Below are positions 32,810 through 40,604 of a DNA stretch of 64,000 nucleotides, piece after piece. A model generated the notes under the pieces. That model was not told the origin of the DNA and ran no database searches. It saw only the letters and a list, made by a program, of their open reading frames with translations. How positions within the stretch are numbered: position 1 is the stretch's first letter; each line of letters begins with the position of its first letter. Origin of the DNA: SB11 sp943370295 (GTDB lineage Bacteria > Bacteroidota > Bacteroidia > UBA8524); NCBI GenBank assembly GCA_943370295.1, contig CALRQL020000008.1, positions 80,552 to 144,551 of the forward strand, given 5' to 3'. The position numbers were made by a program, and so were the translations under genes.

Positions 32810-34030
32810 ATGAAACAGATTATTTTTTTGGCAGCATTGCTGCTTACAGCGTTAACAAATGTATGGGCACAAAACAATAGCTTGCCCAATGTGGACACGA
32901 TAATGGCCACAGAAACAGTAATTCCTATGCAGTTTGGGTTTGTGCACCCTTTGGGAACTAACGGATTAAACAGCACTAAGGTGTACAATAAGGTCTCAAT
33001 AAATGCGCTAACGGGTCATAGCAAAGGCACATTAGGCACTGAAATCTCTGGGATATACAGCATTACTAAAGAACACGCCGTGGGCTTTAAAGCTTCAGGG
33101 GTGATGGACCTTGTACACGGCAGTGTGTTGGGCACACAAGTTGGCGGCGTGATGGCTTCGGCAGGCGGTGCAACAAAGGGCTTCCAAGCGGGGGGTGTTT
33201 TGGCTTTAAATGGGGGTAGTTTATACGGAATGCAAGCCGGGGGTGTTTTTGCCTCTAACAAAGGCAATGTAGAGGGCTTTCAGGCAGGAGGTGTTGTAGC
33301 CATTATTGACGGCGACAGTGTAAGGGGTATGCAAGCGGCAGGAGTGGTTGCTATTAATGAGGGAAGTATTGAGGGGATGCAGGCTGCCGGCGTTGTAAGC
33401 ATTTGTAGAGGAAATGTTGAAGGAGTGCAGGCTGCGGGTGTGTTAAGTCAGGCCAGTTTTGTAAAGGGAGCTCAAATTGGCATAGTTAATATAGCCGACT
33501 CGATGGATGATAAATCTGTGCAGCTGGGTTTAGTAAATATATCCCGTAAAGGGGGCATTATGCGCTTTGGGGTAATGACGACTGAGTTCTACAATGCCAC
33601 AGCGTTTTTAAAAAGTGGTACGCGCCATTTTCACGGGTATGTGGGAATGGCTACCCAATTGAACGAAAAAGATTACCGTTTTGGACCTATGATAGGTGTT
33701 GGCACAAGCATACGCCTTGCCAACCGCCTGTATGTTGAGCCTGAGTGGATGCAATGGTTTGTGATACACAAAAACAATCTGGTGTACAAAAATCGCATCA
33801 CGCAAATACAGCAGTTAAGAACCATGTTTAGCTTTTCAATGGGCAAAAAAGGGCCTCACATCAGCGCTGGACCTACCATTAACTTTAGTTATACATCGTA
33901 TAAAAATAACAATGGCGAAATAGGCATCGACTTTGCTCCCTCTTACTTCTACAATAAAACCTTTACCCGCAATCAGGTGAACGTTAGGGCATGGTTTGGC
34001 TATAACGTTACGGTATCGCTGGGTAAATGA
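32810..34030 (+). CDS. exported protein with 16-residue GxQAxGV repeats (LA_2272-like)
   Basis: A 406-residue protein with signal peptide (MKQIIFLAALLLTALTNVWAQ, cut after Gln). Residues about 108-225 are seven near-perfect 16-residue repeats of the type GMQAGGVFASNKGNVE, giving one beta-solenoid or surface-strand block. The repeats recall the Leptospira LA_2272 surface-repeat family. The C-terminal half (about 260-406) looks like a porin-type barrel. Start at ATG 32810; a TTG at 32789 would add seven residues before the signal peptide. The function is unknown, and a paralogous repeat motif ends the gene at 46048. Confidence 0.8.
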   Translation: MKQIIFLAALLLTALTNVWAQNNSLPNVDTIMATETVIPMQFGFVHPLGTNGLNSTKVYNKVSINALTGHSKGTLGTEISGIYSITKEHAVGFKASGVMDLVHGSVLGTQVGGVMASAGGATKGFQAGGVLALNGGSLYGMQAGGVFASNKGNVEGFQAGGVVAIIDGDSVRGMQAAGVVAINEGSIEGMQAAGVVSICRGNVEGVQAAGVLSQASFVKGAQIGIVNIADSMDDKSVQLGLVNISRKGGIMRFGVMTTEFYNATAFLKSGTRHFHGYVGMATQLNEKDYRFGPMIGVGTSIRLANRLYVEPEWMQWFVIHKNNLVYKNRITQIQQLRTMFSFSMGKKGPHISAGPTINFSYTSYKNNNGEIGIDFAPSYFYNKTFTRNQVNVRAWFGYNVTVSLGK

Positions 34031-34082
34031 TGGTGCTTGGGATAAAAGAATGACATCGGGTTTAAAGCTCGTGGAAAAATTA

Positions 34083-34168
34083 CCTGAATATAAAATTCAG
34101 GCCTTTAAACGGTAACGTCCCCAATGGTTTTAAACCATTGGGGACGTATTTATCAAAAGCGGCGGGCT
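34083..34168. repeat. palindromic cluster between convergent genes
   Basis: Three hairpins in a row: CCTGAAT/ATTCAGG (about 34083-34102), a perfect inverted repeat of two 16-bp arms with one centre base (34115-34147, left arm ACGTCCCCAATGGTTT), and CGGGC-TTTAT-GCCCG (34163-34177). It sits between the 3' ends of the repeat-protein gene and the DUF5723-like gene, where it could act as a bidirectional terminator. It does not match the A/D/C/E modules. Confidence 0.8.
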
Positions 34169-34198
34169 TTATGCCCGTCAATAAAACGGGTTAAATTT

Positions 34199-35521
34199 CT
34201 ACAAACGGGCAGCAACGGCCAATCTTCCGCCAAATCCTGCAGTTTTGGTAGGCAACAGCATTCCTTCAATACCAAACAAACCCAATGCGGTTGAATACCG
34301 CTTGTTAATTTGCCAACCGCACGATTGGTAAATATCAAACGGGCCAAACCCCCCAATGGAAATGCCGGTGGTAGAGTAGAATTTTTTGCCGATAAAGTTT
34401 ACCGATTCAATGTTTAACTGCGGACGGTAGCTGGCTATCGCCATAGCGCGTAAACGAATGTTTAAAAAGTGCTTATCGTTAAATTTAAGGTAATAAGTAA
34501 GGGCAAAACGGGCGGGTAAAGCGGTGTTAAAAGCAGCTGCTGAAAACGGAATGTTGAAGCGAGTGACAATACTATCACCTAAACGTTCCACATAGCCCGG
34601 ACTGCTCAAACTATCAGGCGAGGAAACAAATACGCCTTCGTACCGTATGGTGGTATCGCGGCGCGAATAGGTAGCAGAACCCTCTTTCCAGCGAATAAAA
34701 CCTATATCGCTGATATCAACGCCAATTCCTGTTTTTTCATTAATGGCCATGTTAAACTTCACATCACAAATGGCTCCCCAGCCAGAAGGCTCTAAGTAAA
34801 ACGGGCGGTAGGGTTGGAAATAGCTTTGTTTGGCCTCCAACTCTAACGATAAATCAATGTATTCACCATTAGACTCTGTGAGCATTCGTGATCTGCCTAC
34901 ATCGTAGCGTCGGTATTCAAAACCCCTCGCAAGTCCGGCACTCACGGCTATATTGGCTCTGCGTCCTTTAATGTTAAAAAAACGAGTCCACCCCAGTTGC
35001 AAAGCATCGTAGCGGGTAGTAAGGTATTGCAAATCATCAAAAATCTGTTCTTTACCGGCCCCTTCTTTGTTTCCTTTAAAAAAGAAATTACCGAAATCGT
35101 TAGTAAACTCAGCACTTTGATGCCTGCGAAATGCATACTTCACCGTGAACAGGTGGTTATACATTTTTTTAGGTGAGATGACAAACTGAAACCCTGCGTT
35201 GGTTTCCCTGCCGCCAATATTCAATGCCGATAGCTTATCTGTTGTACTTTTAATATCAGCACCGTTTAAAGGTTTTTTAAAGTAAAAATCATAGGCAAGC
35301 GCATTTATAGCGCAGTTAGAGCTAAACTCAAGGCCGTAATCGGCCTCAAACATATTGCCCTCGTAGTGGCTGCTGAGCGGGTGCAGGTAAAAAGCCGTAA
35401 ACCTATCTAACGGGTTGGGAGTAGCAACAAAACCTTTAGAGGTATCCGTTTGTGCTTTTAGCCCGCAAAAAAACAAAAGAGTAGCAGCAATGGCCGCGGG
35501 TAATCTAAAAGCGTTGTTCAT
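34199..35521 (-). CDS. DUF5723-like outer-membrane barrel protein
   Basis: A 440-residue exported protein with signal peptide (cut after GLKAQ). It has many short amphipathic strands with aromatic ends and the segment ISDIGFIRWKEGSAT that I associate with DUF5723 barrels; the start has ATPNPLDRFTAFYLHP. Start ATG 35521 gives a clean signal peptide; an ATG at 35533 adds four residues. The gene starts inside the 3' end of the upstream lipoprotein (17-bp overlap), so translation is coupled and the two likely act together in the envelope. Function unknown. Confidence 0.65.
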   Translation of the reverse strand: MNNAFRLPAAIAATLLFFCGLKAQTDTSKGFVATPNPLDRFTAFYLHPLSSHYEGNMFEADYGLEFSSNCAINALAYDFYFKKPLNGADIKSTTDKLSALNIGGRETNAGFQFVISPKKMYNHLFTVKYAFRRHQSAEFTNDFGNFFFKGNKEGAGKEQIFDDLQYLTTRYDALQLGWTRFFNIKGRRANIAVSAGLARGFEYRRYDVGRSRMLTESNGEYIDLSLELEAKQSYFQPYRPFYLEPSGWGAICDVKFNMAINEKTGIGVDISDIGFIRWKEGSATYSRRDTTIRYEGVFVSSPDSLSSPGYVERLGDSIVTRFNIPFSAAAFNTALPARFALTYYLKFNDKHFLNIRLRAMAIASYRPQLNIESVNFIGKKFYSTTGISIGGFGPFDIYQSCGWQINKRYSTALGLFGIEGMLLPTKTAGFGGRLAVAARL

Positions 35522-37568
35522 AAACAAAATCACCGGTAAGTTTAACGTCGAATTTATAGTGGCTGTAAATTTTAACTGGAGTAGTGCTATTTTTAGGCGT
35601 GTTAAAGGTAGCGCGTACTAATAAGCGTTTTGATTGCTTCACTTTTTCCATCCTTTCACGGCTAAAGTAGGCTTTTAGTACTGAGCGCACGGGCGAAATT
35701 ACCTTGTTAGAATTCATGTCAACATTTCCTGCTATTACAACATTGTTGGGCATTGCAATAACTGAGTCGGTAATGTTGCCCAAATCGTCCAAAAGGTATA
35801 GCTGCACACCAGCTGAAAAGGGAAATGAGTTATCAATAATGATATTGAACGAACCTTCTTTTACGCGGTTAAGGTTACCGTCGCTAAACATTTCAAAAGC
35901 CAGCGTATCGGCCAAAACTAAGTTATCTGCCAGTATTGAAAGCGGCATACTTAGCCTTAAATCTGCTCTAAGCTCTGATTTGTCGTAAAGAAAATCTTTC
36001 CAGTTAGATACGTTGCCGTTAGGGTTGGTAGTAACATCCATTTCGTACTCCAACTCATCCGGCATGTTAAGAATAAATGCCTTAACGTTAGAGTTGTTTT
36101 TGTTGAGCAGATACGAGTTTTTCTTCTCCATAAACGGATTATCCGTAGCGCGGGGAATGTTTACGGGTGTTCCAATCAGTGAAGGGGCATTAAGAATTAC
36201 CGTATTGCCTGTTCGGGTATTGCGAGATTTAAGGCTCTTAATATCCACTTTTGCCTCAGCCCCAATACCGTTTACAAGGTTCACGGTCAAGTCCATGTCT
36301 TCAAAATCAATGTTTCCCGTAGTGTTTTTAAACATACTGAAGGCTTGTGTAGAAGGGCCTGCTTTAAGCACTTGTTGGCCAAAATAACCTTCGGCATATT
36401 CGGCCACCATGTTTAGTAAGCCGTAATAAATATAAACACTGTCATTAAGAGAAACGCTGGTTTGCCTTCCCGATGAATCAAGGGTTACATTCAGCAAGTT
36501 CCAAAACGCATTTACGGTATCATCTACCGATGGGTTTCGGCCTCTTAAATCAATCGTGTAGCCTTCCAACGGAATGTCTTTTATCACATCAGTGCCGCCG
36601 CCGGGGGGTGCTGCATTTACCTTCAAAACCTCACTTACTGAGTTACCGTTGCGGGTAGCATGCGGAATGCTGTAATACACCGTCATGTTTTCTTGTATGG
36701 TACTAACAATACGCAGGCGCAAAACGCCTTCTTTTATGTGTATTTTCTTCATTTCGGCTCCGTTAAAATTATACAGCGCGTTCTCGTCTTTGCTGTGTAC
36801 ACTTTGTGAGGGGAAAATAGCCGTGGCACTTTGGGGTTTTAGCCCACGTACGGTAATGGTTATGTTTACTTTATCGTTTTTGTTTACGGTAACAGGGTTG
36901 GGCGTAGCGTAGGTTTTCATGCTTATCACCTGCACCTCTAATGAAGCATCTACCTGTTTGCCCGCCAAGCTGCTGGTAGCTGTTTTTGTTTGCCCCGATA
37001 GGATATTGGTAAGCTTATCTGTAGCAAGCGTATTGCCGGTAACCTTGTTTATCAGCTTAAACTCAATCTCTTCTATATCCACGGGAAAACCGTTGCTTAT
37101 TGAAAAATCAATGTAGCCTTCGTTAAGTAATGCTGTTTGAAAAAACGAACTGGCATCAATGGGCGTAGGTGGTACACTGGTTACGTTTTGCGCAGGAACG
37201 TTTACAGTGAACCCATGAAGGGCTGCCGCCCCCGGAAACGCTTGCTCAAGGGTGATAGCTTGCGACAATGTGCGGTCTGACAGTACTAACTTTTCCAACG
37301 TTAACGTCGCTTTCACCTCTGTATCGGGTATTACAAAAAAATCATTAGCGCGTGCCGTGTACAATGTATGGTCGAAAACAAGTTGTAATGTGCTATCCGA
37401 GTTTTCTCTAACAACCGAGTCGGTAACCAGTTGGTCAAGCGTAAGCGAGGTACTGGCAATGGGTGTCAGCATATTGGTTTCCCACGAAGAATACTCATCG
37501 CGCCGGCAGGAGGCGAAGGCCACCACGGCTGCCAAAATAATCAGTACGGGTTTGATAATAGTTTTCAA
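35505..37568 (-). CDS. large hypothetical lipoprotein, partner of the DUF5723-like barrel
   Basis: About 687 residues with a lipoprotein signal: KTIIKPVLIILAAVVAFASC, Cys at residue 21 from the TTG at 37568. No catalytic motif is recognised; the body is Ser/Thr/Asn-rich beta-strands with immunoglobulin-like spacing (for example EEIEFKLINKVTGNTLA, LRIVSTIQENMTVYYSIPH), suggesting a surface lipoprotein. A perfect -7 element TACATTTG at 37587-37594 (minus) overlaps an earlier TTG at 37589, which therefore cannot be the start, so 37568 is chosen. Its 3' end overlaps the barrel gene by 17 bp. Confidence 0.65.
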   Translation of the reverse strand: MKTIIKPVLIILAAVVAFASCRRDEYSSWETNMLTPIASTSLTLDQLVTDSVVRENSDSTLQLVFDHTLYTARANDFFVIPDTEVKATLTLEKLVLSDRTLSQAITLEQAFPGAAALHGFTVNVPAQNVTSVPPTPIDASSFFQTALLNEGYIDFSISNGFPVDIEEIEFKLINKVTGNTLATDKLTNILSGQTKTATSSLAGKQVDASLEVQVISMKTYATPNPVTVNKNDKVNITITVRGLKPQSATAIFPSQSVHSKDENALYNFNGAEMKKIHIKEGVLRLRIVSTIQENMTVYYSIPHATRNGNSVSEVLKVNAAPPGGGTDVIKDIPLEGYTIDLRGRNPSVDDTVNAFWNLLNVTLDSSGRQTSVSLNDSVYIYYGLLNMVAEYAEGYFGQQVLKAGPSTQAFSMFKNTTGNIDFEDMDLTVNLVNGIGAEAKVDIKSLKSRNTRTGNTVILNAPSLIGTPVNIPRATDNPFMEKKNSYLLNKNNSNVKAFILNMPDELEYEMDVTTNPNGNVSNWKDFLYDKSELRADLRLSMPLSILADNLVLADTLAFEMFSDGNLNRVKEGSFNIIIDNSFPFSAGVQLYLLDDLGNITDSVIAMPNNVVIAGNVDMNSNKVISPVRSVLKAYFSRERMEKVKQSKRLLVRATFNTPKNSTTPVKIYSHYKFDVKLTGDFVYEQRF

Positions 37569-37586
37569 TAGGTTAGGCGGTTTAAG

Positions 37587-37594
37587 CAAATGTA
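37587..37594 (-). promoter_or_regulatory. -7 element of the lipoprotein/barrel operon
   Basis: TACATTTG on the minus strand, a perfect TAnnTTTG match, 18 bp upstream of the TTG start at 37568. It decides between the two possible TTG starts. Confidence 0.5.
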
Positions 37595-37887
37595 AGATAA
37601 TAATATTTTAGTAATAGACGGTCTTAGTAATACAATTGGTTGTACTATGTAAAACTACTGTAAAAAAGCACCTTATGCCATCTTTTTTCGACAAAGTACC
37701 TGCCGTTGCTGCAAAATTTATAACACATAAGGATGCAGGGTTACTAATACCGGATTTATACACCGTTTTTTATTGCAACTTCTGTTTTCTGCACAAACCT
37801 GTTTATAGATTCATTATTAAGAAATTGCATATCCGGTTATCTGAAGCCATTACCATTTTAATAAACCGCAACGTAATATTGCCAATT

Positions 37888-38550
37888 ATGTCGTCTCATC
37901 ATTTTGTAAAAGAAAAACAGGAGCCTGCGCTGATTATAGCCAACGGCGAGGAGTGCAATGCCGAACTGATGGGTCAGTTGCTTGAATGGCAACCCACAGT
38001 AATGGTGCTTGACGGCGCTCTGGACCGCGTGCTTAGGCTTGGGATAAAGATTGATATTGTGCTGGGTGATTTTGACCGCGAACACCGCCCCGAGGAGAAA
38101 CTGGCACACCACCAACCTGTGAAGGTTGTGCATACCCCCGACCAAAACAAAACCGACCTTGAAAAAGGTATTGATTACTTACTTGAGCAAGGCTACCCGG
38201 CAGTAAATATTGTTTGGGCTACTGGTTTGCGTGCCGACCATACAATGGCCAATATAACCAACCTGGTGAAATACAAGAACCGTATTAATTTGGTGATGTG
38301 GGATAATTACTCAAAAATTTTTCCGGTAAACGGAAGTTTTGAAAAATGGTACCCAAAGGGTACTATTCTATCGCTTGTTCCTGTGGGTTTTGCAGGGGGT
38401 ATAACCACTGAGGGGCTTTTGTATAACTTAACAAATGAGTGGCTTGATTTGGGCAAAAGAATAGGCAGCAGCAACGAAGCAGCGCAAAACGGTATAGTTA
38501 AAATCAATTATACCGAAGGCGACCTACTGCTGATGGAATGCCATGATTAG
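37888..38550 (+). CDS. thiamine pyrophosphokinase
   Basis: A 220-residue enzyme from ATG 37888; a long in-frame N-terminal extension back to 37636 has no homology signal and is rejected. It transfers pyrophosphate from ATP to thiamine. Family motifs are VLDGALDR, VLGDFDREH and DQNKTDLEKGIDYLL (the acidic metal and thiamine site), and ATGLRADHTMANI. The C-terminal sandwich ends GITTEGLLYNL and GDLLLMECHD. A weak -7-like TAATATTG precedes it at 37873. It is a single gene. Confidence 0.9.
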   Translation: MSSHHFVKEKQEPALIIANGEECNAELMGQLLEWQPTVMVLDGALDRVLRLGIKIDIVLGDFDREHRPEEKLAHHQPVKVVHTPDQNKTDLEKGIDYLLEQGYPAVNIVWATGLRADHTMANITNLVKYKNRINLVMWDNYSKIFPVNGSFEKWYPKGTILSLVPVGFAGGITTEGLLYNLTNEWLDLGKRIGSSNEAAQNGIVKINYTEGDLLLMECHD

Positions 38551-38573
38551 GATATAGGTTAGCGGTTATCCTA

Positions 38574-38714
38574 TCACGTGAATTCAAAAAAAACAAATAA
38601 ACCCAAAAGCACTATGAAAATAGTGGCCACAATAACCCAAAAAATAAACTGTATTCTTTTTTGGCGTTGCTGATGACGTTCCCAGGTGGAGGCAGGTTTC
38701 TTCTTTTGTTTCAT
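38574..38714 (-). CDS. 46-residue single-pass membrane peptide
   Basis: Not in the usual long-ORF size range. Translated on the minus strand from ATG 38714: a basic, glutamine-rich N-terminus (MKQKKKPASTWERHQQRQKR), then about 20 hydrophobic residues (FIFWVIVATIFIVLLGLFVF) and FEFT. The charge distribution predicts N-in, one transmembrane helix. It ends 23 bp from the convergent thiamine pyrophosphokinase stop. The clear amphipathic design argues for a real gene, but it has no known family. Confidence 0.6.
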   Translation of the reverse strand: MKQKKKPASTWERHQQRQKRIQFIFWVIVATIFIVLLGLFVFFEFT

Positions 38715-38802
38715 TAACCGTATGCAAATACGTAAATATTTTTTTATTGGAAAAGGACTTATGATTAAAGATTTATGATTTTTTTCATAATTGTAATGAC
38801 GA

Positions 38803-40065
38803 TTACTTTTTTAAAGCTTTCAGCCGTTCAGTAATCAGAAATTTTTCCTTTGGATTTTTTGCCAATGCCGCTGATGCAATAAGGTGTTGCTCTTCTAATA
38901 ATGATTGCCCGATAAGGTTGTATATGTGGGCAAGTGTTGCATGATAAAGATGGTGGTTTTTTAATTCGTTCAGTTGTAATAACAGCGTTATTGACTGTTG
39001 TGGCTGCCCCGCATGGGCAAGCACTATGGCTTTGTTTAGCTGCACCATTGGCGAGGGGTTCATTTTTTCTAACAGCTCGTATAAGCTGAATATTTCTTGC
39101 CATTCTGTTTGCTCAAACGAGGGGCTTAGGCAATAATAAGAGGCTATCATCGCCTCAATATGATAATGGCTCAGGCGTTGTGCCTTTCCCGATTCTCTAA
39201 GGCACTCAACACCTTTATTTATAAGGTCTTTATTCCATAAATCACGGTTTTGGCGGGCATATACTATTATTCTTCCCTCGTCGTCAACGCGAGAGTTAAA
39301 ACGGGAGGCATTAAAACACATTAGCGCCAGCAACGACCAAACCTGCGGCATATTTGTGGCCGGATTTTCAGTTAATAATAAACAAAGCCGCATTGCCTCA
39401 AAGCACAAATCGTGGCTTAATATGCCGTCTTTACCGGTGGTGCTGTTATAGCCCTCGTTAAAAAGAAGATAAATGCTTTTAAGTACTGTATCCAAGCGTT
39501 TTGTCAACGCGGCACCCGTAGGTAAGGCAGGCAATGAGTCCATTTGCCTCAATTTTTCTTTGGCTCGGTATAGTCTTTTATTAATTACTTCTGTACTGGT
39601 TAAAAAAGCTGCTGCAATTTCCTGATTTCCAAAACCGCAAAGGGTTTTTAATATTAATGCTATTTGCGCTTCTTTACTAAGCACGGGCGTGCACAACGCA
39701 AAAATCATCCGCAATTGATTGTCTTTTATCTCCTCGGCTAAAAACAAATGGCTCACTGTAGCCTCCATTGTATAGGCCGATTCTAATAAATAGCCTAAGT
39801 CGCCGGTAATTTTCCGAATGTTTTTTTGGCGGCGCAGGTAATCGATGGCTTTATTTTTTGCCACAGTATATAACCATGCTGCCGGATTTGGTGGTGGGCC
39901 ATTGTAGCCCCACTGTTTTAGGGCAAGCAAAAGGGTATCTTGCACAATATCTTCGGCAATGGCCAACTGACCCATGCCGAAGATACGAGTTAATGATGCC
40001 ACCATTTTACCATACTCGTTACGGAAAAGGTGTGCAGTAAGTTCTTGTGCAGATGATTGTTGCAA
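38803..40065 (-). CDS. ECF sigma factor of the ECF42 type with C-terminal extension
   Basis: A 420-residue sigma factor. Region 2 (about 10-75) shows FGMGQLAIAEDIVQDTLLLA and WLYTVAKNKAIDYLRRQKN; region 4 (about 115-165) has ILKTLCGFGNQEIAAAFLTS. Residues 175-420 form the long helical TPR-like extension (LLFNEGYNSTTGKDG, NPSPMVQLNKAIVLAHAGQ) of ECF42 sigmas, which have no anti-sigma factor and are regulated by this domain. The start is a TTG that follows the TAA of the DGPF gene without a base between. The pairing with a YciI/DGPF protein is typical. Confidence 0.9.
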   Translation of the reverse strand: MQQSSAQELTAHLFRNEYGKMVASLTRIFGMGQLAIAEDIVQDTLLLALKQWGYNGPPPNPAAWLYTVAKNKAIDYLRRQKNIRKITGDLGYLLESAYTMEATVSHLFLAEEIKDNQLRMIFALCTPVLSKEAQIALILKTLCGFGNQEIAAAFLTSTEVINKRLYRAKEKLRQMDSLPALPTGAALTKRLDTVLKSIYLLFNEGYNSTTGKDGILSHDLCFEAMRLCLLLTENPATNMPQVWSLLALMCFNASRFNSRVDDEGRIIVYARQNRDLWNKDLINKGVECLRESGKAQRLSHYHIEAMIASYYCLSPSFEQTEWQEIFSLYELLEKMNPSPMVQLNKAIVLAHAGQPQQSITLLLQLNELKNHHLYHATLAHIYNLIGQSLLEEQHLIASAALAKNPKEKFLITERLKALKK

Positions 40066-40413
40066 TTACATTCCGTTGTTTTGTATCGGACGAATTTCTA
40101 CGGTACCGTCTTCAAAATCAAGTGTAGGGCAACCTTTTGAAAGTTCAGTAGCTTGCTCAAGCGATTCGGCTTTAACCAATAAGTAACCGCCAACAATTTC
40201 CTTCCCTTCGATAAACGGGCCGTCGCTTACAATGTTTTTGGTGCCGCTAATCGTTTTTCCATCATCAAGTAATGGGTGTCCGCCTGCCTGGTGGCCTTTT
40301 TCGTTTAGGTCTTTAATCCAAACCATCCATTTTTGCATGTGGGCTTGTACTTCCTCGGGCGAATCTAATTTACGTCCGTCGCCACCACGGAACAAAAGCA
40401 TAAAATCTTTCAT
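40066..40413 (-). CDS. YciI/DGPF family protein, partner of the ECF42 sigma factor
   Basis: A 115-residue protein with the DGPF motif in NIVSDGPFIEGKEIVGGYLLV and the family's opening FMLLFRGG. The fold is a dimeric ferredoxin-like one. DGPF genes are regularly found next to ECF42 sigma factors and belong to their regulons. It is the first gene of the pair; its stop touches the sigma start. Catalytic function unknown. Confidence 0.9.
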   Translation of the reverse strand: MKDFMLLFRGGDGRKLDSPEEVQAHMQKWMVWIKDLNEKGHQAGGHPLLDDGKTISGTKNIVSDGPFIEGKEIVGGYLLVKAESLEQATELSKGCPTLDFEDGTVEIRPIQNNGM

Positions 40414-40534
40414 GTTTTTATTTTTTTAATGTTGATGCTGTTATTACGAATGGGGGTTAGATTTTTGGACAATAATTATAAAATTTTTTTTGAATTCTTT
40501 TTTTCTGCAATTAAAGCGGCCTACATACAGTATA

Positions 40535-40566
40535 AAACAAAAAGGGCCGTGTTAACCACACGACCC
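40535..40566 (-). terminator. rho-independent terminator of the PspC-GIN gene
   Basis: Read on the minus strand, an 8-bp stem GGGTCGTG / CACGGCCC (one mismatched pair, 40544-40566) is followed by TTTTTGTTTT. It lies 38 bp past the stop at 40605. Confidence 0.72.
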
Positions 40567-40604
40567 AAAAAAACACTGTATAATGAAAAGTTGTCTCGCT
40601 GTAA

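Noticed and set aside
37636..37887. 84-residue extension upstream of thiamine pyrophosphokinase
   Set aside because: No recognisable domain, low-complexity mix of Cys, Phe and Lys, and the enzyme family begins at MSSHHF.
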